Origin: Liolophura sinensis
Taxonomy: Eukaryota > Mollusca > Polyplacophora > Chitonida > Chitonidae
Length of the DNA stretch: 64,000 nucleotides
Reading direction: 5' to 3'
NCBI RefSeq assembly: GCF_032854445.1
Contig: NC_088306.1
Span: 17,891,764 to 17,955,763, forward strand
Part shown: positions 10,376 to 21,570 of the stretch, one piece after another
How the letters are laid out: each line of letters starts with the position of its first letter
How positions within the stretch are numbered: the stretch's first letter is position 1
Position numbers and translations under genes: made by a program
The notes under the pieces: generated by a model
What the model saw: only the letters and a program-made list of their open reading frames with translations
What the model was told of the DNA's origin: nothing
The model's database searches: none

Positions 10376-10623
10376 CACTGGTTCTTCCAAATACTTCTAA
10401 ATGCCTTAGTCAATCTACACCAGGTATTCAAATTTAGAAAACCTTCTTTTAATACAAGTCTTGAAGAAAAAAGGAAAATGGACAGTCAGACTGACAGTCA
10501 CTGTCGCCTACAATACTCATAGGCGAATGCTGGAAGACGGGTGAAAAAAAGCACTGCTGAGTTTTCACAGTGGACTTTTTATTCTGGTCTGGCTGACTCT
10601 CGTTGAAAGCCACTTAGACTTAC

Positions 10624-10740
10624 CTTAGGACAGGTGATCTCATTCTGCTGAATAAGGACGAGAGCAGATGCAATCAGAGCTCCTTGCCGGACATAATTCA
10701 CTGGATCATTTGTCATGGGCTCCAGGAGCGAAATGGCTTC
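10624..10740 (-). CDS. PSMD1: PSMD1 exon B (PC-repeat region)
   Basis: 117 nt, 39 codons, phase 0 on both sides. The translation begins [20 protein letters not shown] and continues through [19 protein letters not shown]. The acceptor is gtttcag and the donor AAG/gtaagt. It continues the PC-repeat toroid directly after exon A (GTGLK/EAIS). It is separated from exon A by a 17.4-kb repeat-filled intron and from exon C by 3.8 kb. Confidence 0.96.
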
Positions 10741-12436
10741 CTGAAACAATCAAAACAAACATCAACATCAAATGTTAAATATCACACCATAGTAAAATAA
10801 CACAAGGTGCCTTGTCACAGATAGGCTAAAGCGGCGCTCAACCAAAATACGTCACAACAGTGTGAAAAATCACATCCATGAATTAAAATCACACAAAATC
10901 ACATGGCAGGGTGTCACTGATGGGCTGATAAGGTGGAGACCAACTATTACGTCAATACTGGGCTAATCAAAAGTTGCCACCTCAGAAAACGTTTCCTGTA
11001 TACCAAACGCTATAATGAACGCTCTAATTAGCACGTCATGTCGGGTATGGGGATTTTGAAGTAACAGATGATTGGGGCTGAACACAATTTTGGCAGTATT
11101 TCAGTTGCACCATGGTAAAAAGGGGACTTTTTGAAATGCAACTTTTAAGATTAAATATAAAACTTGTACAGGTTTATGTATAAAACATTTTGTTTTGTCG
11201 TCCTTATTTTATTTTACATTAATGTGTTTGTGGACGGGGGGTGGGGGGCGATCAAAATGGTTTGTTGCATACTGTACATGTTGACTCCGTAATAAAGACA
11301 GATCCTCTTTATTGTTTTTGATAAAATCATCCCATAGTTTCTAATGTTCTCTTTTTTTTGTTTTTTTTTTTCATGATGTCCAGGCCATTCAGCAGTGAAA
11401 ATTACATATATACATGTACATGTACAATATTTCACATGTATCTGAACTGGAATCAAAACTGGGCAAAAAACATATCCCTCTGAAGTCTACTCTTCTTAAC
11501 CTTCGTGTGAAAGTTCATCGAAGATTTTTAATATTTTCAAATGTAACCAGACTACCAATTCCTAGGGTTTGCTACAGACACAGAGGCGTTTTAAACTCTG
11601 CAATGCAGCGTCTTGATTTCCCCCAGATTTCTAGCGAGTGCCGCCCACTTGGCAGCAGTTTCGGACTCTCCTTGGCAGCTTCACTGATGTCATCTTATCT
11701 GCCAGGTCAAACACCTCTGCAAAATGATCTCCTTTCTGACCAGTTTCATGACAAAACAGCCGCGGGTGCTTTTGGAGACTTTCCAGCACATTAACATCCC
11801 TGACCAAAATGAAAGATTATCGCTTCCAGTCTCTGATACATCGTGGCGCAAGTTGCCGGTTAAAAAAACTCTGAATCGGGGGAAGCTAGATCAAAAGTGA
11901 AATCCTTCGATGTAAAGAGCTCAGGAACTTTCTGTTGTCTGTCTGAAGGGTCTAGAAAGATGACAGAGTCGTGATTAAGGCATAGTGACCTCCAGTCGAA
12001 CACAAAACAGAATGGTTTCAACATGCACTGAAGATCAGAGGACCATATCCTTGCTTCACCCTTAAATCAGCTGAAATTGTTAAGATAAGGGCAAGAACTG
12101 CATACTGCATCACCGCTAGACCCAGGCTAATTAAGGCAACAATGGTAGAGATGGAAATGTCGGGGTAGGGGTCAGAAATGAGAGGTGTGGGGAGCCGGGT
12201 AGCTGACTTCAGCAGAATACATGATGCCCAGCAATGGCCAATTTATCATTAAAGCCTATAACCCTTTGGTCCCAGACTACACCAGCTACTTGGACTCTTG
12301 TCAAACTTCGACTTCTCAGACACTTTAAATACCTCTATCTTAAAAGAGCTGCCATGGCTCAGACTTACGGGTTGATTGACTGATCCTCTGACTGAATCTT
12401 ACTGTTTATCACGCATGACTGAGAGACATGAATTTA
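10741..12436. other. Intron B-A of PSMD1, nothing recognised
   Basis: Unique sequence. The 126-codon frame at 11414-11794 shows no domain, signal peptide or homologous motif that I know. Confidence 0.6.
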
Positions 12437-12449
12437 TCAGCTGAACGAT

Positions 12450-12719
12450 TTATTTGATTTATTTATTTGATTGGTGTTTTACGCTGTACTCAAGAATATT
12501 TCACTTATACGACGGCCGCCAGAATTATGGTGGGTGGAAACCGGGCACAGCCCGGGGGAAAACCACAACCATCCACAGGTTGCTGGAAGACCTTCCCACA
12601 TACGGCCGGAGAGGAAGCCAGCATGAGCTGGACTTGAACTCACAGTGACTGCATTGGTGAGAGACTCCTGGGTCATTATGCTGCGCTAGCGCGCTAACCA
12701 ACTGAGCCACGGTGGCCCC
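12450..12719 (-). mobile_element. SINE family 1, full-length with TSD
   Basis: About 270 bp, nearly identical in layout to 2451-2719: A box (GTGGCTCAGTTGG), B box (GAGTTCAAGTCC), core, tail and (AAAT)n end. It is flanked by the 13-bp duplication tcagctgaacgat at 12437-12449 and 12720-12732. Low divergence from the 2451 copy suggests recent activity. Confidence 0.94.
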
Positions 12720-12825
12720 TCAGCTGAACGATGTTTAACGTGTATCTTAAAAAAGTAACATCTCTTTAAAAGAGCAACTGTAACAAAGCAATTTGTTCTG
12801 TTACACAACTGTATACTTTATCATT

Positions 12826-12905
12826 TTTTATTTATTTGGTTGGTGTTCTACAACATACTGAAGAATAGTTCCCTGATATGCAGCCTGCATTATGGTGGAA
12901 GGATA
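12826..12905 (-). mobile_element. SINE family 1 tail fragment
   Basis: tttatttatttggttggtgt, actgaagaatagttccctga and gcctgcattatggtggaagg match the tail and start of the core only. Confidence 0.7.
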
Positions 12906-13166
12906 TCTGTGGTTGCATGAATGCTCATTAAATGCGCATTAAATACTTCAAAAGTGAAGGGCTCCATAGGACTGGCCCTACACGTATGTCTTTCCAGGGT
13001 CTTATGTACTGCAAAACCTTTTTTACAAAACACTTTCAAAAATTTTATTACTTAGTTTTTCTGATGATCATAACTGTGTTTAAAGCGACTGCATAAAATT
13101 GTAATATTGCACACTGTTACTCACAAAATAACGTTCAACTGAGTGAAGGATTTACATTAAATACTG

Positions 13167-13397
13167 CAGTAATTCTTCAACCTTTTCTCATGTTTGCAAG
13201 GTGTTTATATACCTTGCAAGCATATTCTGAATGAAGATTATTCAATATATCCAGACTGATAAAATTATACTTATTGTGAAGCCCTAAAATTGGCCAAACC
13301 AACCAATGTAGTTTTGTCTCCAATGTCACATTAAAACTGTGCATAAATTGCACTGAAAGTTGCTCTTTCATAAGCAAAACAGGTTGAGGAATTAAGG
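13167..13397 (+). mobile_element. MITE-like element with terminal inverted repeats, copy 1
   Basis: It starts taattcttcaaccttttctc and ends aggttgaggaattaagg, which are inverted repeats of each other with one or two mismatches. The interior holds ttgcaaggtgtttatatacc, agactgataaaattatactt, tgtgaagccctaaaattggc and gaaagttgctctttcataag. These blocks recur in the same order at 55150-55365 and in reverse at 27903-28108 and 59000-59215. No transposase is present. A clear target duplication was not found. Confidence 0.75.
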
Positions 13398-14497
13398 TGA
13401 GAAGCAAAAATCAAACACCTTCAGAATTAATTCGCATTTCATAATCCCAGTGCCTGGCCCAACTTTGTTCAATCAAGTGTTGAAGAAAAGACAAAAATCC
13501 AAATCGCTCAAGCAAAAACCAATCAAGACAACTGAACTTCCATGGTTATAGCCACAACTAGAAAGGGTTGCTAGGTTACATCGTGGATTGCTTCCCCATC
13601 ATGTGTACTGGCCCAGATAGGAGGCATGTTTATACATGTACGTGTCAGTGGTATGACATCACCGTTCACTTGTACGTCACCAGATGCAATCAATCACTCC
13701 TTTTACTATCGAATCGCACTAATCCATTAGCCACCGTGGGGCATCATGCCCATCTCCACCCCCACACATGCCAGTCTCGGCAGAATAAGGTAATCATACA
13801 GTATGATCACATTCTTCACACATTCTATCACATGGACCACACAAGTGCCACCTATTACCAAAAGCTTATGCCAAAACCATACTCCTCAGTTCCTCAATAA
13901 ACTAGACAGAATTTTTCTTTTAAATTATACATGTGAATATGAGGAAGAATTAATTCAAGGAACACCAATGATTAAATACAATGGCTGAAATGATTTATGA
14001 TGTAACGGCATACGTGAAATGTAATCGAAAACAAAATCTTCATAATCTTACAATTTACAGTGGACTGTGAGCATATGTATCCATAGAAACACAATGAATG
14101 AGCCGGACAGGAGATCGAGTAAGGTAATATTGTTGAAATGATATCCAATATGTTAGCTCAGCATCACTTGTAGCTAAATCTCTGATAGCGATGGGTGATT
14201 GGACGCTTCCTTCTGTGACACAACATCATAGGCAACAGTGGAAATAACCGGATAACATTTGGTTTCTGTACAATGTACAACATTTGTACCTTTTAAATTG
14301 GTAGCCATTTAGGCAAGTAATCCAGCTTATCCTGATATTTATCATTTAATCCCTCTTTTCAAAACGCAAATCTTGTAATCAGTCAATTTGTCCATCTGTC
14401 AATTATCTCAAGCCCAGCTAGAACAGAGACATATCAAATGATTTTCAAACATCATCACAGATCAGAATATTAAATAATTTGTGTTTTGTGCCTTTTC
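13398..14497. other. Intron sequence, nothing recognised
   Basis: Unique AT-rich sequence. Frames up to 110 codons carry no known motif. Confidence 0.6.
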
Positions 14498-14703
14498 ATT
14501 TGATTGGGGTTGTATGCCATACTCAAGAAAAGTTCACTTATACAACGGCAGCCAGCATTATATTGGGACAGAACCCATGACCATGACCAAGTTGGTGACA
14601 GACCTTCCCACGTACGACCACAGAGGATTCTGGACTTGAATTCACAGTGGTGAGAAGCTCTTGAGTCACTGCGCTATGATAGCACTCTAACCTCTAGGCC
14701 ATT
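14498..14703 (-). mobile_element. SINE family 1 copy, diverged
   Basis: catttgattggggttgtatg, actcaagaaaagttcactta, ggcagccagcattatattgg, gacagaccttcccacgtacg and ctggacttgaattcacagtg are in the family order, ending in the A-box region. Confidence 0.8.
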
Positions 14704-15825
14704 TTTAAAGAATTTTAAGGAATTTTGAAGTTGCCTGAAATAATGCGAATAATGGGTGGAACTTTCACTTCAATTTGTAACAATATAATTTTTCTGTATC
14801 CCTGAATTAAACTTCTGGAAACTGTTGTGCATGTGTTTAATATGAGCTCTGTGTGTAAAGGTATGCACAAACAAAATTTTAACTGTAAATCTAAACTTAA
14901 AATCTGTGCGATCCATTATCTTCAGACAATATCAATTTTTTTTTTTTTTTTTTTTTTCGGAGAGGGGGAGGTAAAGGTATGTTGAATGTATATAGTTTTT
15001 TGCAGTCTTAGAAAAATTACCACTGATACATATACATGTATGCTGTCAGACATGTCATTCCCTTTATGGCAGATCATTTTATGGACAGAAACATTGCATG
15101 ACATTTTAGTTCTGAACATTACAGGGCAATTTTAGATTCTAGGCCATCTTCTATCTTACCCTATGCAAGTCTTGTCAGGCTATCAAACGTAGACACGGTG
15201 GGGAAAAAAGAACTGCTGCCAGAATAGATTCAGCGTAAAGTGACAGGCCGAAGCTTTTATGTAATCGGGTGAGATAAATGTGCGGGGCGGCAGACAACCT
15301 AGAGAAATCAGCTGCAAAACAATGGCCAATGACAACCCAGCGATGAACCCCAGCTGATTAGCTTAGAATGGGAAGGAAGAGCGAGAAAGTAGGCATGGGA
15401 TATAACCAGCCAACGTAAGACCAACTTCTACAGTTACAACACTAAACAGCCCTTATACTTTCAGCTTTCTCATTTATTCCAATATCTTCATGCTGTATCA
15501 AGTTCTCGGATGAAATTTTTAATAAATGTAAAGATTTTTCATTTTTGAGAAAGAGATGGAAACCAGTTCTATGCAATTATGACAATGAAGGCAATCAAGA
15601 TTTCCCCCATTCCCCTGTGGTTTGTACCATGAGAATAAAGCCATGAGAGATCTGACAACAGAACCATCTATTCAAGAAAATATCTGAAATTAAGACCAAT
15701 TTTTTATTTACAAAAGCAACCCTGTATCCTTTTTTATAAAACCACAACCATGTGCCTGGATGTCATTTGAGCACTAGCTATTACCAGTATCAAACTGTTA
15801 GGAGCACGTCTATATACGTAGTTGG
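14704..15825. other. Intron sequence with a non-repetitive GC-richer island
   Basis: A T run lies at about 14938-14957. The stretch 15180-15410 is more GC-rich and free of repeats, a possible conserved non-coding element; otherwise nothing is seen. Confidence 0.45.
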
Positions 15826-16135
15826 TCTACAATGTGGCTGTATCGATAGGACACATGAGGTGCAGGTTCAAATCTGACCTTGGGCTATGACATATACTCA
15901 CACTTTCAGATGTGCCTGATTACATAGTCTTATATGCTCACTGATGACCACCTGTCTTCCACCGAAATGGTGTGTATATCTGTACGTCACACGTTGAAAA
16001 CTTTCTCAGTGACTCACCAAAGATCAGTGGTTTTCAACAGGCACTCCGGTTTCCTTCACCCATAAAACTAACTGCTATCATATAGCAGTGAAAAATGTGT
16101 GAGCATGGATTTAAGCAACAACCAAATAAATATAA
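15826..16135 (+). mobile_element. SINE family 3 candidate (different tRNA head, related 3' end)
   Basis: The head reads gtggctgtatcgataggaca followed by a B box ggttcaaatctgacc. About 200 bp later, ctccggtttccttcacccat, agtgaaaaatgtgtgagcat and caaccaaataaata resemble the family 1 3' region. Only one copy is seen, so its limits are estimates. Confidence 0.5.
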
Positions 16136-17339
16136 CAGATTATCATTTTACTTAGGGTTTTTTTTTATGTGACTGGTGTTTTGACTACAGGCTGTATTTG
16201 AGCCCGCAGCCTCATCTCTGTAAAGTAATGGTGCAATTCTATCTGAAACCATTAGTGTGCCCTGGCTGCATGTGAAGGTCCATCTCAGTTACAATGAATA
16301 CATATAAATCTAATCAATAACAGGCAATGCTTAACAATGACACAAAGACCATAATCATAATATCACTTTGTATCTAAAAATAATTCCATTTTTTTTTTTG
16401 TTTTTTTTTTAATGTATCTCCATTTACACCGATACAATCGGAACAAATAAACGCTTACCGATCCTTCATCAAATTTTCACTGGTCAAGAGAAAAGTAATA
16501 TCTAGTAGGACATGTTGACATGTGGCTATGTTAAGGAGCAATTACACAAGGATTTGTTATGTCCACATGGGCCTGATTACCATACTAACAGCAGTTATTG
16601 TCCCGAGTTTGGAGCGAGCCAATCAAACCAGGGCAGACAACCATCTGAAACTGTATGCGTTCAAAGACAAACGGGAGTAAAATCCGCCGTAAAATTCGTC
16701 ATTCTGGAATCAGCGAAGTGAAGACATCAGAGTAAATCACGACATTTTGACAGCCTCGTGCGTAAAAGCTGGCCGGTATACAAGTCAGGGGAGATAAATG
16801 CAGAGATAAAAAGCTGTCGCTGGTCATTGTTGACTAATGGAACAGTCCCCTATATCATCATCAACCATAACACTTGTAGGCCTTCCAATCAGAAACATGT
16901 GTATACATATATACCCACTTTATGCCTTGAACATACAAAGATGGCTTCCCAGAATTCTAGCACATGTATAACAGCACACATTTTCAACTAGAAACCTTAA
17001 TGGAGTATAATTTATAGAATTACCATATTTCACCTATATTTTGGCATGTAAAAAGGCACTTTTAGGATTGCATTAAGGCCTCAAAATGCTACTTTTGATG
17101 GCACTATTTCAGTTTTTCTGTTAAGAAATTATTCAAACTTCATATGAAACTCTTAAGTGGCTCTATTGGTCACTTGAAAATGCTTAAAAACAACTCTAGG
17201 TGAAAAACAGCACTCTCTGTTTCATGAATAACTGGCATTCATTTAACTATAGAGTGCAAGAGTATTAACTTAAAGTTACAGCTATATCCACTTGTTTGTC
17301 ATATTAGTAAATGCTGACCATCCATGTCTCACAGCAGTC
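16136..17339. other. Intron sequence, nothing recognised
   Basis: Poly-T tracts near 16390. The part 16560-16840 is unique and moderately GC-rich. No gene. Confidence 0.55.
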
Positions 17340-17432
17340 TGAGCTGAAAATAAACTCCCAGCGACCGCATTGGATCACACGTTCTAGGGTCATTATTCTG
17401 CGCTAGCACATTAACCAACCACCAGGCCCAGA
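17340..17432 (-). mobile_element. SINE family 1 head fragment
   Basis: aactcccagcgaccgcattg, gggtcattattctgcgctag and cacattaaccaaccaccagg to ggcctcc are the tRNA-like head of family 1 in reverse. It lies head-to-head with the next fragment. Confidence 0.75.
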
Positions 17433-17446
17433 AGGCCTCCAACCAC

Positions 17447-17596
17447 AATCAAATAAACATGTACATGCAACACATCGACCCGGAAGCCTCTCACCCATGC
17501 GGTCGCTATGCGTACAACTTCAGCTCATACTGGCTTCCTCTCCGGTTGTATGACGTAAGGTCTGACTTCCAACAACCAGTGAAGGGTGGTGGGTTT
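17447..17596 (+). mobile_element. SINE family 1 head and core fragment, inverted relative to its neighbour
   Basis: ggaagcctctcacccatgcg, gtcgctatgcgtacaacttc and ctggcttcctctccggttgt follow the family 1 head and start of body in plus orientation. With 17340-17432 it forms an inverted pair with a short spacer. Confidence 0.7.
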
Positions 17597-17599
17597 ACT

Positions 17600-18130
17600 G
17601 AGGAATACATTTGTCAGCTGAGGAATATATTTATCAGGTGAGGATTTAAGTGATCAGTTGGAGATTAAAGTCGTCAGCTGAGGATTAAAGTCGTGTCAGC
17701 TGAGGACTACATTTGTCAGCTCAGGGTTATATTTGTTAGCTCACGATTATATTTCTCAGCTGAGAATTAAAGTCGGGTGATCTGAGAATTAAAGTCGGGT
17801 CAGCTGATTATTAAAGTCGTGTCAGCTGAGGACTACATTTGTCAGCTCAGGGTTATATTTGTCAGCTGATGATTATATTTCTCAGCTGAGGATTAAAGTC
17901 GGGTGATCTGAGAATTAAAGTCGGGTCAGCTGATTATTAAAATCGTGTCAGCTGAGGACTACATTTGTCGGCTCAGGGTTATATTTGTTAGCTCATGATT
18001 ATATTTCTCAGCTGAGGATTAAAGTTGGGTGATCTGAGGATTAAAGTCGGGTCAGCTGAGGATTAAAGTCGGGTCAGCTGAGGACTACATGTATATTTGT
18101 CAGCCGAGGATTCTATCTGTCAGTTGAGGA
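17600..18130. repeat. Minisatellite of about 20 bp with a 126-bp higher-order unit
   Basis: Basic units are variants of gtcagctgaggattaaagtc. A block beginning gtgtcagctgaggactac starts at 17693, 17819 and 17945, giving an exact higher-order period of 126 bp. Most units carry CAGCTG, an E-box core. Confidence 0.9.
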
Positions 18131-18555
18131 TATTATTACATATGTCACAACTGGTTTGACTCTTGTACAGGCAGTCATGTATACACAGTACATAATAAAA
18201 ACACGAACTGAGATAAGGATGTACTCAATGACATGTAACCCTCAGAAGCTAACTCTTCTGGATCACTGACTTCTATTAAGTTTCCACTACATATACGTCT
18301 GCTCATCTGAGCGAGAGCTAAAAGCTCATCAAACTGAAATGGTGAGTTTTGATGCAAGACAATCACTTATCTCACAAACTAACCTCAAGGCATCGTTATT
18401 TATATTAGTCCTTGATTTATATGATTTTATCATAAGGTGTTTTACACCATACACCTAACAAAAATTTATAGAAATGGGAAAGCTGTCAGAACCTGGTAAA
18501 ATCCCGACCGGGTTTGAAGGAAACCCAACAGGACCTGGCATGAGGACTCTTCACA

Positions 18556-18835
18556 TTAGACACAGGAAACCTCAAAGGTCCCAATCAAAACCTCATAGGG
18601 CTCAGTGAAAACCTCATAGGGCCCAGTCAAAACCTCAAAGGTCCCAGTCAAAACCTCATAGGACTCAGTGAAAACCTCATAGGGCCCAGTGAAAACCTCA
18701 TAGGGCCCAGTGAAAACCTCAAAGAACCTAGAGATTACTTCACAGGATCCAAAGTGAACTTCACAGGACTCTGAGGAAACTTCATAGGACCTGGAGGAAA
18801 CCCAGAACCACTGAGGAAACTCCATAGGGCCCAGA
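18556..18835. repeat. 21-bp minisatellite
   Basis: Units are variants of aacctcatagggcccagtgaa. As 21 is a multiple of three the array is open on the minus strand (89 codons of a degenerate YEVFTGP repeat). That is a by-product of the period, not evidence of a protein. Confidence 0.9.
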
Positions 18836-21011
18836 CAAAAAAACCTTACAGGAAAGGGAAGGAAACCTCAAATGACCTTAAGATCAGGGCCCCGAAAAAA
18901 CACTTCACTTTGTCAAACCATTACAGACCTCTCGGCCATTACATTGCTCTTGGGGGACAAATTTGCCTATTATGTTATAACGGGTACACACTGTGTGAAC
19001 TTTATAGATGCCAATACATGTATAATATATGAATGGACACCGTAAGTTACCTGTAATCTTACTGTACACCAAATCGACATACAATATACCATAAGCTTTC
19101 ATAGAATAAAAATAATCTTTGGGTGCAAAGAAGATTACAAACTTGTCACAGTGGCGTAATTCTTCTAGTTATAGGACAGATATGAACAGTGCTGAAAGCC
19201 AAAAAACTACATTTCTCTCTCAGTTTTTTTCAGAAAAGCAAAGATACATATGTAGTTCATTAAATGGACCAAATGACTGTATATTCCTGTTACATTTAGA
19301 TGTTATATATTGGCTGAAAGGAGTAGACCAGATGAACAAATTTTATAAGGTTTACAGTATGTACAGATGTATGCAACAACAACTTGGAAGAAAATTTTGG
19401 GAGCACATCTGAGACCATGTTACACTGATTCTTGTTTTGGACTAAATAGTGTTCAATAATGTGGGAGAGGGGCATTGTAAGATTGTAGGAGCTGGAGACA
19501 AATTGCCATCCCTCACAACTCACGAAGTGAACTTAATGCTCTCCAGAACACATCCATCTGTCAAACAATGGCTGCACAGAGACATCAGTATGTTTGCAAT
19601 TCTGTGGGTGGGCATAAACTGCAGCTGGGAGCAACAGATGTTCTCAGGTAATGTTTACCTGCTCATTAACAAGATGTCAGAGAGAATTTCTGTACAAAAG
19701 TGATTCTTTACCGCCCCTTAGGTATACATGGAAGGTGGAAAAACTGTGCCAAGGAAATGATCTGCATTTGCAATTCAGTAGCACATTCAGCTACTACAGT
19801 TAGTAACTTTATAGCCTGTCTATGTACCAGAAGTGTACTGTTAACTGGGCAGGTTTATGAATTATAAGATTGTCATATAAAATGTACATGTTGTACATTT
19901 TGAGACATCATTCCTAATGTAAAACTGTAAATCTTCAACCTTTTCAGCCTCCAAAGCACGTCATGCATACAATTATTGTGAAAAAAAAAAACAAACAAAC
20001 ATTTGCTTGTGTCATTAAAGATAGAAGCTTCATAAAACTATGTAAATTATTTCCCTACACCCCGTAGTTCTCTGAGAATGCTTAAAAATATTGGTGGCAG
20101 AGGTGGTTGAAAAAGTTGAGAAATTTAGGGTATCATCCCCAACATATCTATGTAGTGAATTTTGTAATTTATGGCAATTAAAATGCACAAAACAGCGTAC
20201 CAACGATGGAACATCTCCCCATTAACATTACTGTGTTATTGGATGCCAATGTCAATGTTGAGGTAGGCTACAAAAACCACTAGATACAGTACAACTGCTG
20301 TAGCCACTTGGTGCACACTAATGTAAACATCAATTGACCTGTAACAAAACATCAAAGATCACATAGGCAAGATCAGATAACTGAGAGGAAGACGTCATGG
20401 TAGGCTGCTGGTAAAATACCATTCCAATTGTTGCTGTTTTGCCATTTCCTGTTGGCACACAGACACCTGCAGTTCTCAACACGTAGCTATAGTGTTTCAT
20501 CCAGGTCATAACATTTCACCTCAAAGTGCCCCAGGGGAGGGGGGAGGGGGGAGGGAGTAGGAAGGAATGACAGGGTAGGAGAATGATACAGCTGGGAGAT
20601 TCTGACAGGCTGTCCACAGCTGTAGCCAGGCATCCTTGTCAAGCTACACATTACCAGGTTTGTTTACCAGAACGGCCGACAGGTCTACGCAGAACACCTG
20701 GACAAAGCGGGTAAATGTTCGTTACCTCCCTTTTAGAACTGCCGCAGGCAGTAGGTGGCAGGAAGATAAAGACCTCATCAGGTCGTCATAGAGGATGTTT
20801 CTTAATGCTGATCTTGGGCTTCCTCGATTGAGGGGTTTGCCACCCAAGTACACTGTTAGTAGAGTATGAACTATATATAGCCAAAGAGCAGGTGCTTCCA
20901 AAGTATCTGTACACATCGGTACATGAGAAATAATAAGTAAATCACTGAAAATTATATGTTGTTAAAAGCTGTTATTGATCGCACTGAAGAATTGTCCAAC
21001 AATTTGACATT
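18836..21011. other. Intron sequence, nothing certain
   Basis: A fragment at about 20095-20140 (gttgagaaatttagggtatc) resembles one end of the MITE-like family. A purine-rich tract (ggggaggggggagggggga) is at about 20532. No exon recognised. Confidence 0.55.
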
Positions 21012-21570
21012 TAATTTTATTTATTTATTTATTTCATTGGTGCTCTTACTCAACTCTTACTGTGCCATACTCAAGAATATTTCACTTCATATACAGTGGG
21101 AGCCAGCATCATGGTGGGAGCCAGCATCATGGTGACAGCCAGCATTATGGTGACAGCATGGTGGCAGTCAGCATCATGGTGGGAGCCAGCATCATGGTGG
21201 CAGCCAGTATTATGGCGACAGCCAGCATCATGGTGGCAGTCAGCATTATGGTGACAGCCAGCATCATGGTGGCAGCCAGCATCATGGTGGCAGTCAGCAT
21301 TATGGTGACAGCCAGCATCATGGTGGCAGCCAGCATCATGGTGACAGCCAGCATCATGGTGACAGCCAGCATTATGGCGACAGCCAGCATCATGGTGGCA
21401 GTCAGCATTATGGTGACAGCCAGCATCATGGTGGCAGCCAGCATCATGGTGACAGCCAGCATCATGGTGACAGCCAGCATTATGGTGACAGCATGGTGGC
21501 AGTCAGCATCATGGTGGGAGCCAGCATCACGGTGGGAGAAAGCCAGGCACAGGTAGGGGGAAACCCACGA
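21012..21570 (-). mobile_element. SINE family 1 with an internal 18-bp array
   Basis: The copy starts as a normal tail (tttatttatttatttatttc, actcaagaatatttcacttc) and ends as normal core (gtagggggaaacccacgacc). Between them the core motif agccagcatcatggtggga is repeated about 24 times (about 21100-21540) as 18-bp variants with ggc, gac or gga endings. ORFs of 164 and 111 codons on the two strands are products of the array. Confidence 0.9.
21100..21540. repeat. 18-bp array grown from a SINE core
   Basis: About 24 units of cagcatcatggtggcagc type, mixing catcatggtg and cattatggtg variants. The seed is the single copy of this motif found in every family 1 SINE. Confidence 0.93.

Noticed and set aside
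18556-18825. 89-codon repeat ORF (YEVFTGP repeats)
   Set aside because: Translation of a 21-bp minisatellite without homology.
20722-20916. 64-codon ORF on the minus strand
   Set aside because: No recognisable domain or splice context; considered because of its balanced composition, but nothing supports it.
21062-21556. 164- and 111-codon ORFs (MVTASIMVAAS-type repeats)
   Set aside because: Translations of the 18-bp expansion within a SINE.
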